Shown: in pieces, positions 6,976 through 15,517 of the stretch
Layout of the letters: each line of letters starts with the position of its first letter
Position numbering within the stretch: position 1 is the stretch's first letter
DNA from: Solimonas aquatica
Lineage (GTDB): Bacteria > Pseudomonadota > Gammaproteobacteria > Nevskiales > Nevskiaceae
DNA length: 64,000 nt
Direction of reading: 5' to 3'
NCBI RefSeq assembly: GCF_900111015.1
Contig: NZ_FOFS01000011.1
Span: forward strand, 1-64,000
Notes under the pieces: generated by a model
What the model saw: only the letters and a program-made list of their open reading frames with translations
Told to the model about the DNA's origin: nothing
Database searches by the model: none
Program-made: the position numbers and the translations under genes

Positions 6976-7980
6976 ATGTCCTTCGTGATCGAGCCGCCTT
7001 CGGGTCTGCTGCGCGGGGTGCCGCCCGGCGCCCTGCTGGGTGACGTCTGGACCGAATACTCGCCATCCGCGCACGAGCAGATGCTGCGCGAGCAGCCGCA
7101 GCGCTACGTGGAGATGGTGCAGAGCATCAGCGCCTACGGCATCTGCCTGCTGGACCGTGACGGCGTGATCCGCAGCTGGAACCGTGGCGCGACCCTGATC
7201 AGCGGTCTGCGCGAGGACATCGTCTGCGGCATGCACTACGCAAGGCTGTTCGCCGACGAGGCCCTGCACGAAAACCAGCCGCAGCGCGCCCTGGACTTTG
7301 CCCGCGCCAACGGCCATTGCCGTGAGGAGCAGCTGCGCCGGCGCGGCAGCGGTGACACCATCATCGTCAGCAGCACCCTGGATGTGCTGCGCGATGCCGA
7401 GGGCCAGCTCACCGGCTTCGTCGAGGTGGTGCAGGACATCACCGAGCAGAAGGAGCGCGAGCGCCAGCTCTACGAACGCGCCACCCGCGACGCGCTCACC
7501 GGCGTGGCCAATCGCGGGCATTTCTGCGAGATCGCACAGCAGGAGATCGAACGCGCGCGGCGCTTTGCCGAGCCGCTGTCGCTGCTGCTGATCGACATCG
7601 ATCATTTCAAGCGCATCAACGATCAGTACGGCCATGAGGTGGGCGATCAGGCTTTGTGCATGATCGCGCGCGCCTGTCGCGGCAGCCTGCGGCGCATCGA
7701 CACCATCGGCCGCATCGGTGGCGAGGAATTCGCGGTGCTGCTGCCGCGTGCCGACAAGCAGCCGGCGCTGGAGATCGCGCAGCGTCTGCGTCGCGAGCTG
7801 TCGGAGCAGAAGATTCCCGCCCCGCCGCGGCGCCACAACATCTCGCTCACCGTCAGCGGCGGCCTGGCCTCGCTGCGTCCGCTGACCCGTGATCTGGGCG
7901 AACTGCTGCGCCACGCCGACGCGGCGCTGTACCGCGCCAAGCGCGGTGGCCGCAATGCGGTGCTGGCCTGGTTTGAGTGA
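6976..7980 (+). CDS. PAS–GGDEF diguanylate cyclase
   Basis: Residues about 45–160 form a PAS sensor domain (ISAYGICLLDRDGVIRSWN to GFVEVVQDITEQK), followed by a GGDEF domain at about 165–334. The active-site motif is GGEEF (248–252) with the metal-binding DIDHFKRIND before it, so cyclic-di-GMP synthesis is expected. An inhibitory site RRID (239–242) lies exactly five residues before GGEEF, predicting product feedback. There is no membrane segment, so the protein is cytoplasmic. It is divergent from rarD and converges on the GGDEF–EAL gene. Confidence 0.9.
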   Translation: MSFVIEPPSGLLRGVPPGALLGDVWTEYSPSAHEQMLREQPQRYVEMVQSISAYGICLLDRDGVIRSWNRGATLISGLREDIVCGMHYARLFADEALHENQPQRALDFARANGHCREEQLRRRGSGDTIIVSSTLDVLRDAEGQLTGFVEVVQDITEQKERERQLYERATRDALTGVANRGHFCEIAQQEIERARRFAEPLSLLLIDIDHFKRINDQYGHEVGDQALCMIARACRGSLRRIDTIGRIGGEEFAVLLPRADKQPALEIAQRLRRELSEQKIPAPPRRHNISLTVSGGLASLRPLTRDLGELLRHADAALYRAKRGGRNAVLAWFE

Positions 7981-8055
7981 GCGCGGTTTCGCAGCTGCGC
8001 CGCTGATCCGCGCGACGATGCGGCCGGTGTGGCGCTTCCAGCCGGCGTGGTTGCG

Positions 8056-10269
8056 CTAGAACAAGGCGGCGCTGCGAGGATCGGGCAGCAGACGCGGCAG
8101 ATGCAGGCCCTGCGCGACGAATTCCTCCGCGCTCACCGCCGCACCAAAGTGATAACCCTGGCCCTGGTCGCAGTGATGCGTGCGCAGATAGCAGAGCTGC
8201 TCCTCGCGCTCGATGCCTTCGGCCACCACTTCGATGCCCAGGCTGTGGGCCATGGCGATGATCGCCTGCGCCACCGCCGCATCGGCGGCGTCATCGCAGA
8301 CGTCGCGCACGAAGCTGCGGTCGATCTTCAGCTGATCCACGGCAAAGCGCGTGATGTGACTGAGGCTGGAGTAGCCGGTGCCGAAATCATCGATGGCCAC
8401 CCGCACGCCCTGTGCGCGCAGCTGCATGAGAATGCGCCGTGCTTCCTCGCCATCCTGAATCAGGCTGCTCTCGGTGATCTCCAGCATCAGTGAGCGCGGG
8501 TCCAGCTGCACCTCGCGGCAGGCCGCCTGCACCTGCTCGGGCAGATCGCGCTGCAGGAACTGCCGTGGCGAGACGTTCACCGACACCGTCAGCGACTGAC
8601 CGGTGCTGTCCTGGATGCGCCGCGCATCGCGGCAGGCCCGCTTCAGCGTCCAGGCGCCCAGCGTCGCGATCAGACCGGTTTCCTCCGCCACGCTGATGAA
8701 CTCCGTGGGCGGCACCCAGCCGCGCTGCGGGTGCCGCCAGCGGATCAGGGCTTCCATGCCGTGCACCTGGCCGCTGCGCAGATCCACCTGCGGCTGATAG
8801 TGCATGCAGAACTCGCCGGCCTGCAGGCCCTGACGGATCGCGGTTTCCAGCTCCAGCTTGCGGCTGGCCTCCTCGCGCATGTCCTCGCTGAACACGCGAT
8901 AACAGCCACGGCCGGCGGCCTTGGCCTTGTACATCGCCGCGTCGGCGGTCATCAAAAGGCCGGCCACTTCCTCGCCGTCGCCGGGGCCGACGCTGACGCC
9001 GATGCTGGCGCTCAGGTGCAGCTCATGACCGTCCACCTTGAAGGGCCGCTCGAAGGAGGCCACCAGCCGCGCCGCCATGCGCTGTGCCTCGCCGGGCTCG
9101 CGCAGGTTGCGCAGCACCGCGACGAATTCGTCACCGCCCATGCGCGCCACCACATCGTTGCTGCGCAGCTCGTTCTGCAGGCGCTGCGACACCGCCAGCA
9201 GGATCTGGTCGCCGACCGGATGGCCCAGCGAATCGTTGATGCGCTTGAAATGATCGACGTCGATCATGAACACCGCGACATGGCGGCCGGCGGCACGCGC
9301 GCCGCGCAGGGCCTGGGCCAGACATTCATCCAGCAGCTTGCGATTGGCCAGGCCGGTGAGCGCGTCGTGCTGGGCGATGTGCTGGATGTGCGCTTCGTAT
9401 TGCTTGCGTTCAGTGATGTCGCGCCAGACCACGGAGTAGCCGATCAGGCGTCCGGAGGTGTCGCGGATGGCCGCCATCACCATATTGGCCCAGAAGTGCG
9501 AGCCGTCCTTGCGCAGGCGCCAGCCCTCGTCTTCGACGTGATCCTGCGCGATGGCCTCGCGCAGCTGTGCCTGCGGCTTGCCCTCGTCCACGTCCTCGGG
9601 CGCGTAGAAGCTGGCCAGCGGCAGGCCCAGGGCCTCGTCCGCCTGGTAATCGTGCAGACGCGCCGCGCCGGTGTTCCAGCTGGCGACATTGCCGTGCACA
9701 TCGAGCATCACGATCGCGTAGTCGGCGACGCTGTCCACCATGATGCGCAGACGTTCCTCGGAGTCGCGCAAGGCCAGCTCGGCGGCCTGGCGCTCGCTGA
9801 TGTCGCGGATCACCGCCACGAAGCGCCGGCCACCGCTGCCTTCGATGGCATTGACCGACAGCAGCATCGCGAACTCGCTGCCATCGCGGCGCAGCCCCGG
9901 CACTTCGCGCGGCGCGCCGCGCAGGCAGCCGGCGTCCAGCGGCCCGCTGTCGGCCACCTGCCGTGCATGACGTGGCCGCAGGCGTTCCGGAATCAGCAGC
10001 GTGACATTGCGGCCCAGCAGCTCGCTGGCCAGATAGCCGAACAGACGCTCGGCGGCGCGATTGACGCTGAGAATGCGCCCGTCCCGGTCGATGCTGATGA
10101 TGCCTTCGGCACAGCTGCTGAGCATCGCGCGCTGCGCGCCGGCGGTGTCGCGCAGGTTCAGCAGCAGGGTTTGCATCTTGTGCAGGCCGCCGCGCACGGC
10201 GCCCTGCAGGCGCGGCATCAGGCCCGGCGCCGCCGGCAGCACCTTCGCTTCAGAAGAGGGAGGCCGCAT
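8056..10269 (-). CDS. PAS–PAS–GGDEF–EAL cyclic-di-GMP enzyme
   Basis: A soluble 737-residue protein with two PAS domains (about 48–160 and 173–288), GGDEF (motif MGGDEF at 377–382) and EAL (MEALIRW, Glu–Ala–Leu at 506–508, with ITESS, DDFGTGYSS and KIDRSF). Both catalytic motifs look intact, and an RSND inhibitory site stands five residues before GGDEF. It could therefore make or break cyclic-di-GMP. The ATG at 10269 follows GGGAA by eight bases and overlaps the end of the upstream membrane PAS gene by 20 bp, so translation is probably coupled. A further in-frame start upstream exists but would lengthen the overlap. Confidence 0.9.
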   Translation of the reverse strand: MRPPSSEAKVLPAAPGLMPRLQGAVRGGLHKMQTLLLNLRDTAGAQRAMLSSCAEGIISIDRDGRILSVNRAAERLFGYLASELLGRNVTLLIPERLRPRHARQVADSGPLDAGCLRGAPREVPGLRRDGSEFAMLLSVNAIEGSGGRRFVAVIRDISERQAAELALRDSEERLRIMVDSVADYAIVMLDVHGNVASWNTGAARLHDYQADEALGLPLASFYAPEDVDEGKPQAQLREAIAQDHVEDEGWRLRKDGSHFWANMVMAAIRDTSGRLIGYSVVWRDITERKQYEAHIQHIAQHDALTGLANRKLLDECLAQALRGARAAGRHVAVFMIDVDHFKRINDSLGHPVGDQILLAVSQRLQNELRSNDVVARMGGDEFVAVLRNLREPGEAQRMAARLVASFERPFKVDGHELHLSASIGVSVGPGDGEEVAGLLMTADAAMYKAKAAGRGCYRVFSEDMREEASRKLELETAIRQGLQAGEFCMHYQPQVDLRSGQVHGMEALIRWRHPQRGWVPPTEFISVAEETGLIATLGAWTLKRACRDARRIQDSTGQSLTVSVNVSPRQFLQRDLPEQVQAACREVQLDPRSLMLEITESSLIQDGEEARRILMQLRAQGVRVAIDDFGTGYSSLSHITRFAVDQLKIDRSFVRDVCDDAADAAVAQAIIAMAHSLGIEVVAEGIEREEQLCYLRTHHCDQGQGYHFGAAVSAEEFVAQGLHLPRLLPDPRSAALF

Positions 10270-11338
10270 GCACGGTTCCCGGCGACGGCGCGCTGTCCTG
10301 CGCACGCGCGGGTGCCTGCGTCAGCAGCAGGCCATTGAAACCGAACAGCCGGCCGTCGCGGTCGTGCAGCGCCTGCAGGCTCAGGTGCAGCGGCAGACGC
10401 GTGCCGTCCGGACGCAGGCCGAGCACCGGATGTTCGGCGCGGCCGTCGGCCGCCGCCTGCGTCAGCGCCGGGGCCAGGGATTCCCCATCGGCCTCATGCG
10501 CCGCCAGCTCGGCGACGTGGCGGCCCTGCAGGGCTTCGCGCGTCTGCGCGAGCAGCTGCTCGGCGCCGACATTGCAATGCTGCACGCGGCCCTGTGCATC
10601 CAGCAGCAGAATGCCCAGCGACTCGGTGCCCGACAGCAGCAGGCTCAGACGCTGTTCATGCTCGTGCAGCTGGCGCTGCTGACGCTGCGGTTCGGAGAGA
10701 TCGTGCACCACGCCCACCAGACGGCGCGGACCGGCCAGGTCGATGGCGTTGAGCGTGAGCTGCAGCGGCAGTTCGCGGCCGTCGCGGCGCAGGCCGGTGA
10801 TCATGTGGCGCTGCTCGGCGCGATGGCCCCAGCCCAGGGGATCGAGTTCGGCCAGGGTCTGACGCAGATTGCCGCGATGCCGTTCCGGCAGCAGCACGCC
10901 GGCGTGCTGACCCAGCACATCCTCGGCGCGGAAGCCGAACAGGCGCTCGGCGGAGCGGTTGAAGCCCAGGATGCGGCCGCTGGCATCGACGGTGATGATG
11001 CCGTCGGCGCTGCACTCGCTCACCGCGCGCAGGGCCGCTTCGGCCTGATTCAGCGACTTGTTGAGCCGCGCCACCAGGGTCATCGCGCGCCGCCGCGCCA
11101 GCAGTGAAAACTGCAGTATCACCGCCAGCAGCAGCGCCAGCACAAACAGCACCGCCACGGCGATGATCGCCCAGAACAGCGCGGTCTGGCTCGAAGTGCT
11201 GGCCTGCGGTTGCGCCTGCGAAATCACCGCCGGCGCCGACAGCAGCAGGGCGATCAGCGCGGTTGCGGCCACTGCGGCGCCCAGCAACAGCCAAGGCTGC
11301 CACCTGCCCAAGCGGACCATGCGCATCGCATTTGCCAT
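10250..11338 (-). CDS. Membrane-anchored PAS–PAS sensor protein without output domain
   Basis: Two N-terminal membrane segments (about residues 14–38 and 52–77) are followed by two PAS domains: ALRAVSECSADGIITVDASGRILGFN to GVVHDLSEPQ, and LLLSGTESLGILLLDAQG to FNGLLLTQ. There is no kinase, GGDEF, EAL or methyl-accepting domain. The downstream gene overlaps by 20 bp in another frame and supplies a GGDEF–EAL output. The pair probably acts as a two-piece receptor and enzyme; this is inference from arrangement. Segment count predicts both ends in the cytoplasm with a short periplasmic loop. Confidence 0.8.
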   Translation of the reverse strand: MANAMRMVRLGRWQPWLLLGAAVAATALIALLLSAPAVISQAQPQASTSSQTALFWAIIAVAVLFVLALLLAVILQFSLLARRRAMTLVARLNKSLNQAEAALRAVSECSADGIITVDASGRILGFNRSAERLFGFRAEDVLGQHAGVLLPERHRGNLRQTLAELDPLGWGHRAEQRHMITGLRRDGRELPLQLTLNAIDLAGPRRLVGVVHDLSEPQRQQRQLHEHEQRLSLLLSGTESLGILLLDAQGRVQHCNVGAEQLLAQTREALQGRHVAELAAHEADGESLAPALTQAAADGRAEHPVLGLRPDGTRLPLHLSLQALHDRDGRLFGFNGLLLTQAPARAQDSAPSPGTVHAASLF

Positions 11339-11495
11339 GAATAACCGTTGCCAAGAGTTTGAAAACAGAGCGCAGGCTAGAGGGCGGCGATGCGCGCGAG
11401 CGTCTTGAACCGCTTTGAGTGAGTGGATGCCCGATAAAAGGCGGCCTCACCTGCTTGGAGGAGGCGGGAAAACCCTGAGGCGACTTAGTTTGTCG

Positions 11496-11507
11496 GGTGA
11501 ACTCACC
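11496..11507. promoter_or_regulatory. Palindrome GGTGAACTCACC upstream of the atuD-like gene
   Basis: The two 5-base arms GGTGA and TCACC flank AC, 12 bases before the start codon and next to the Shine–Dalgarno AGGA. A related arm pair occurs at 15409–15425. The position fits a repressor site, perhaps for the TetR protein of this locus, but this is only inferred. Confidence 0.35.
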
Positions 11508-11519
11508 AGGATCTTTGAT

Positions 11520-12722
11520 ATGTCCGAGCCCGGCTCACGTCCCAGTGTCATGCAGGCATTTTCCGGTTTGAGCGATGAGGAACTGGAAATCCTCACGCAG
11601 GCCGATCGTTTTGCGCAGAAGGAAATCTATCCGCTGGCCCAGCGCATGGATGATGAGGAATGGTGGCCCGCCGAGATCTTTCCGAAGATCGGCGCGCAGG
11701 GCTACTTCGGCATCACCGCGCCGGAAGCCCTGGGCGGTGCGGGTCTGGATGTCTTCACCTCGGGCCTGATCCTGCAGGCGCTGGGGCGCTGGAATCACGC
11801 CCTGGCCCTGGCCTGGGTCGCTCATGAAAACCTTTGCCTGCATAACATCCTGCGTAATGCCAGCGAGGCGCAGAAGAAGAAATATGTGCCGGGGCTGGTG
11901 AAGGGCACGGCCATCGGCGCGCTGGGCCTCACCGAACCCGGCGCCGGTTCCGATGCGCTGGGCTCGATGCGCACCACCGCGCGCCGCGAAGGCGGGCACT
12001 ACGTGCTCAACGGCCGCAAGATCTACATCACCAACGGTCCGGTGGCCGATGTGCTGCTGGTCTACGCCAAGACCGACAAGGACAAGGGCGCGCAAGGCAT
12101 CAGTGCCTTCATCGTCGAAAAGGATTTCCCGGGCTTCAAGGTGGCGCAGAAGCTGGTGAAGATGGGCTTTCGCGGCTCGCAGACCGCCGAGCTGGTGTTC
12201 GACGAATGCCGGGTGCCGGCGGAAAACCTGGTGGGTGAAGAGAATCGCGGCGTGAAGGTGGTGATGTCGGGCCTGGATCTGGAACGCGCGATGATCTCGC
12301 CGATCTGCCTGGGCATTGCCGAGCGTGCGCTGAGCCTGGCCCTGGACTACGCGCGCCAGCGCAAGCAGTTCGGCAAGCCCATCGCCGAATTCCAGATGGT
12401 GCAGTCCATGCTCGCCGAGATGTACGTCTGGGTGGAATCGATGCGCCTGTATACTTACCAGGTGCTGCGCGCCGCAAACGTTGTCAATGAAGACGAAGGC
12501 GGGCGCGGCGACATCCACAAGATCACCGCCGCTGGCGTGATGTACGTGGCCGAGACGCTCAACAAGGTGCTCAATCACGCGGTGCAGGTGCACGGCGGCA
12601 GTGGTTACATCTGGGAAAGCGAGATCAACCGTTTGTATCGCAGCATCAAGCTGCTGGAGATCGGCGCCGGCACCACGGAAGTGCGCAAGATGATCATCGC
12701 CAAGGAACTGCTGAGTACATGA
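11520..12722 (+). CDS. atuD: Acyl-CoA dehydrogenase, AtuD-like (probable citronellyl-CoA dehydrogenase)
   Basis: A 400-residue FAD-dependent acyl-CoA dehydrogenase. The family signature LGLTEPGAGSD (135–145), the FAD/tetramer region RQRKQFGKPIAEFQ and the C-terminal IGAGTTEVRKMIIAKELL are clear. The catalytic base is probably Glu255 in SGLDLER, the position used by isovaleryl-CoA dehydrogenases, as the usual YEGT Glu is replaced by GAGT. In the acyclic-terpene pathway AtuD desaturates citronellyl-CoA to geranyl-CoA. AtuA, AtuE and a geranyl-CoA-type carboxylase downstream support this over isovaleryl-CoA. ATG 11520 has AGGA eight bases upstream; the frame is open further back without family-like residues. 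Confidence 0.8.
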   Translation: MSEPGSRPSVMQAFSGLSDEELEILTQADRFAQKEIYPLAQRMDDEEWWPAEIFPKIGAQGYFGITAPEALGGAGLDVFTSGLILQALGRWNHALALAWVAHENLCLHNILRNASEAQKKKYVPGLVKGTAIGALGLTEPGAGSDALGSMRTTARREGGHYVLNGRKIYITNGPVADVLLVYAKTDKDKGAQGISAFIVEKDFPGFKVAQKLVKMGFRGSQTAELVFDECRVPAENLVGEENRGVKVVMSGLDLERAMISPICLGIAERALSLALDYARQRKQFGKPIAEFQMVQSMLAEMYVWVESMRLYTYQVLRAANVVNEDEGGRGDIHKITAAGVMYVAETLNKVLNHAVQVHGGSGYIWESEINRLYRSIKLLEIGAGTTEVRKMIIAKELLST

Positions 12723-13561
12723 GTGACGCCGTATTGCTCGATGCGATCTGGAACGCCGATACCGTTTACCGCCCCGATCTGTTCGCCGGCAAGACCGCCC
12801 TGGTCTCCGGCGGCGGCAGCGGCATAGGCCGCGCCACCGCGCTGCTGCTCGCGCGTCTGGGCGCGCGCGTGGTGATCACCGGCCGCACCCAGGAAAAACT
12901 CGATCGCGTGGTGGCCTACGCCGCCAGCCGCGGCGTCACGCTGCACGGCTTCGCCGCCAACGTGCGCGAGCACGAGCAGGTGCTGGCGCTCTACGAGCGT
13001 GTGGAAGCCGAAGTGGGTCTGCCGGATGTGCTGATCAACAGCGCCGGCGGACAGTTTCCGCAACCGGCCATCGAGTTCTCGCCCAAGGGCTGGAACGCGG
13101 TGGTGAGCAATAACCTGAACAGCACCTGGTTCATGATGCAGCGCGCCGCGCAGCGCTGGCGCGACACCCAGCGGCCGGGCAGCATCGTCAACGTCATCGT
13201 GGTCACCGAGCGCGGCATGCCGGGCGTGGCGCACACCGTGGCCGCCCGTGCCGGCATCGTCGGCGCCACGCGCACGGTGGCGGTGGAATGGGCGCCGCTG
13301 AACATCCGCATCAACTGCGTGGCCCCGGGGCTGACGGCCAGCGAGGGCCTGGCGGTGTATCCGCCCGAAGCGGTGGCTGAATTTCCCCGCGCCAATCCCA
13401 TGAAGCGGCCGGGCACGCCGCTGGAGATCGCGCAGGCCTGCGTATTCCTCGCCGCGCCCTCGGCCAGTTTCATCACCGGCGAGGTGCTCACGGTGGATGG
13501 CGGCGGCAAGCTCTGGGGCGAACTCTGGCTGGCGGGACGGCCGGACTACTACCGCGATTGA
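12719..13561 (+). CDS. SDR oxidoreductase of the PECR/dienoyl-CoA reductase type (AtuB/AtuG position)
   Basis: A Rossmann-fold short-chain dehydrogenase with SGGGSGIGRA as nucleotide-binding loop and LINSAGGQFP in place of NNAG. The expected YxxxK site is not present: the aligned segment reads AHTVAARAGIVGATRTVAVEW. This resembles peroxisomal trans-2-enoyl-CoA reductase (AHSGAARAG) and 2,4-dienoyl-CoA reductases rather than alcohol dehydrogenases. The gene overlaps atuD by ATGA, so it is cotranscribed. Pseudomonas atu clusters also carry SDR genes (atuB, atuG). A CoA-thioester substrate from the terpene side chain is plausible. Confidence 0.8.
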   Translation: MSDAVLLDAIWNADTVYRPDLFAGKTALVSGGGSGIGRATALLLARLGARVVITGRTQEKLDRVVAYAASRGVTLHGFAANVREHEQVLALYERVEAEVGLPDVLINSAGGQFPQPAIEFSPKGWNAVVSNNLNSTWFMMQRAAQRWRDTQRPGSIVNVIVVTERGMPGVAHTVAARAGIVGATRTVAVEWAPLNIRINCVAPGLTASEGLAVYPPEAVAEFPRANPMKRPGTPLEIAQACVFLAAPSASFITGEVLTVDGGGKLWGELWLAGRPDYYRD

Positions 13562-13684
13562 TCGCGTCGCGCACCGCAAACCGCCCGGGCCTTGCGGTTG
13601 AGGGCCGGGCGTGCGGCGCAACCCAGCACAAAGCCAGCACAAAGCCTTGCGGGCTGATGGTTCGTCGTGCCCGTTTGCTCTCGC

Positions 13685-14299
13685 TCAGGTTTCAGCGCTC
13701 GCGGTGCCTGCGCCGTGTTCACCGGCGAGACTGGCCAGCATCTGCAGGCGCAGGGCTTCGAGCAGTTCCGGCAACTGCGGCTGCAGCGCTGCGGTGTGCT
13801 GCGTCCAGTTCTGCGCGGCGGCGGCGAAGCCTTCGCTGCGGCGCAGCCGGGCCTGCGTGCGCGCCAGGGCTTTTTCCAGACCTTCGCTGTGCGCGTAGGA
13901 ACGCAGCAGCGCGGCAAAGCGCGGGACATCGGGTGTCGCGGCGCCGGCCAGGCGATAGCAGTCGCCGGCCTCTGCCTGCGCCAGGGCCGCGCGCTGCGCG
14001 AATGCCGGCAAGGGCTCTTCGCTATGACGCGCCCAGTCGCGCGCCAGCAGATGGTCGCAGACCAGATCCAGCACGATGCCGGCATAGCGGCGCTGGCCTT
14101 CGGCGAAACCCTGCCGCGTGCGCACGATCAGCGGATGACGGTCGGTGGCTGCGTCCACGCGACGGTGCAGCTGAATGCCTTCGGCAATCGCGGCCGGATA
14201 GGCCGAGAGATCACGGCCGCGCACGATATCGCCGAGTATCGCGCCGGCCATCGAGGTGCCGGTGCGTTCGGCCAGCCACAGGTGCGCGAGAAAATTCAT
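13685..14299 (-). CDS. acpH: Acyl carrier protein phosphodiesterase-like protein (AcpH family)
   Basis: The start MNFLAHLWLA, then GAILGDIVRG, IQLHRRVDAATDRHP and YAGIVLDLVCDHLLARDW match AcpH, an HD-domain-like hydrolase that removes 4'-phosphopantetheine from acyl carrier protein. The His and Asp residues of LHRRVD and LDLVCDH are the likely metal ligands. At 204 residues it is a little longer than the E. coli enzyme, with extra alanine-rich C-terminal sequence. It lies six bases downstream of a crotonase-family gene on the same strand, so the two form an operon running against the terpene genes. Confidence 0.85.
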   Translation of the reverse strand: MNFLAHLWLAERTGTSMAGAILGDIVRGRDLSAYPAAIAEGIQLHRRVDAATDRHPLIVRTRQGFAEGQRRYAGIVLDLVCDHLLARDWARHSEEPLPAFAQRAALAQAEAGDCYRLAGAATPDVPRFAALLRSYAHSEGLEKALARTQARLRRSEGFAAAAQNWTQHTAALQPQLPELLEALRLQMLASLAGEHGAGTASAET

Positions 14300-14305
14300 C
14301 CGGCC

Positions 14306-15346
14306 CTAGTCCGTGATCGCGTCCACCAGCCCCCAGGCCAGGGCGGTGTCGGCGTCGATGCGCTTGCCGCTCAGCACCATCCAGGCCAGACGCTGGGCGC
14401 CGATGCGCTGCGCGATGCTCACCGTACCACCGGCGCCGGGAATCAGGCCGTACTGCAGTTCCGGCAACTGGAACCAGGCATCGCGCCGCGCGATCAGCCG
14501 CGCGGCGAAGGCGGGGAATTCGATGCCCGAGCCGATGCAGGCGCCGTGCAGCTGCACCTGCACGCGTGAGGCCACGCGTGCGAGCTGGCGACCCGGCAGC
14601 GTCAGGCTGCGGATGATATGCGCGCTGGCCGGATCGCTGGCGCTGCCGAATTCACGCAGTTCTCCGCCGGTGGAAAAACACTTGCCGCGCGCGCTGAGCT
14701 GAACCTGTGTGATGCCCGGGTCGGCCTGCACCAGCGCCAGCGCCTCGTTCAGGGCATCGCGCATCGCCACCGTCATGCTGTTGCGTCGCTGCGGACGGTT
14801 GAGCGTGAGCAGCAGCGTTTCATCGTCACGCGCCAGCAGCAGCTCCGGGCCGTCCTCATCGTCGGCCAGCGGCTCGGGTGTGCCGCGCTCCTGCAGCCAG
14901 CGCCGATATTCCACGCCGCCCTGCAGCGTGGCGTAGGCCAGCGACTCCGCCTGCAGGGCGTCTTCCAGGGGCAGATGCCGCTGCAGACGCAGCAGCTGCA
15001 CCAACACCGTGGAGGCCAGCGGCCAGCGGCGGACACGCGCTGCCAGCGCTGCCAGTGGCGCGGCATCGTCCAGGCGCAGATCGCAGGCGCGGCTCAGGGC
15101 ATTGTCCTGCCCGCCCAGCGCGATCACCGGACAGGGCAGGCGGCGCAGCCAGGTGTGCAGCGCCGCGTCCTGCCAGTCGCGGTGCGCGTCCAGCACCAGC
15201 AGCGGCTCCTGCAGCGCTGAGCAGGGCAGCTCGCCGGTCTGCATCGCCGTCAGCAGCTCCAGGGGATCGCGCGGGCGCGGCGGTGGCGGTTGGATGGGCA
15301 TCGGCTGGGCAGGCTTGGCGGCAAATATGCGGGCGCTGTTCAGCAT
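14306..15346 (-). CDS. Enoyl-CoA hydratase/isomerase family protein with N-terminal extension
   Basis: The C-terminal half (about residues 160–346) is a crotonase domain: LLTLNRPQRRNSMTVAMRDAL, ARGKCFSTGGEL and an oxyanion-type GACIGSGIEF segment. The first 155 residues do not read as a normal crotonase. They contain a helical region, LPLEDALQAESLAYATLQGG, resembling the C-terminal part of a crotonase, as if from a decayed second domain. The reaction is unknown. The start is uncertain, as Met at 15346 or 15301 and GTG at 15424 are all possible and none has a good ribosome-binding site. Confidence 0.7.
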   Translation of the reverse strand: MLNSARIFAAKPAQPMPIQPPPPRPRDPLELLTAMQTGELPCSALQEPLLVLDAHRDWQDAALHTWLRRLPCPVIALGGQDNALSRACDLRLDDAAPLAALAARVRRWPLASTVLVQLLRLQRHLPLEDALQAESLAYATLQGGVEYRRWLQERGTPEPLADDEDGPELLLARDDETLLLTLNRPQRRNSMTVAMRDALNEALALVQADPGITQVQLSARGKCFSTGGELREFGSASDPASAHIIRSLTLPGRQLARVASRVQVQLHGACIGSGIEFPAFAARLIARRDAWFQLPELQYGLIPGAGGTVSIAQRIGAQRLAWMVLSGKRIDADTALAWGLVDAITD

Positions 15347-15408
15347 AGTGAACAAAACGCCCGGGCGCACCTCGCAAAGTGCCTGAAATAACTCAAGTAA
15401 TGCAAATG

Positions 15409-15425
15409 GGTGAGACAGACTCACC
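15409..15425. promoter_or_regulatory. Inverted repeat in the divergent promoter region before the atuE-like gene
   Basis: GGTGAG and CTCACC arms flank ACAGA. The site lies between the minus-strand crotonase gene and the plus-strand hydratase gene, where both promoters are expected. The arms match those at 11496–11507 but with a longer spacer, so a shared regulator is possible but not shown. Confidence 0.35.
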
Positions 15426-15517
15426 AGAGCCGGGTTAGGCTTGGCCCCCGATCGTCACCCCGGGCCGGCATTGGCCGTGGCCGTGGCCGCGGACCCGTCA
15501 TTTTTTTGGAGCGCAGC

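Noticed and set aside
8731-10338. 535-codon plus-strand open frame
   Set aside because: Antisense to the GGDEF–EAL gene.
13573-13611. Overlapping GC inverted repeats after the PECR-like gene as a terminator
   Set aside because: Several mutually exclusive short stems and no T-tract; not strong enough to call.
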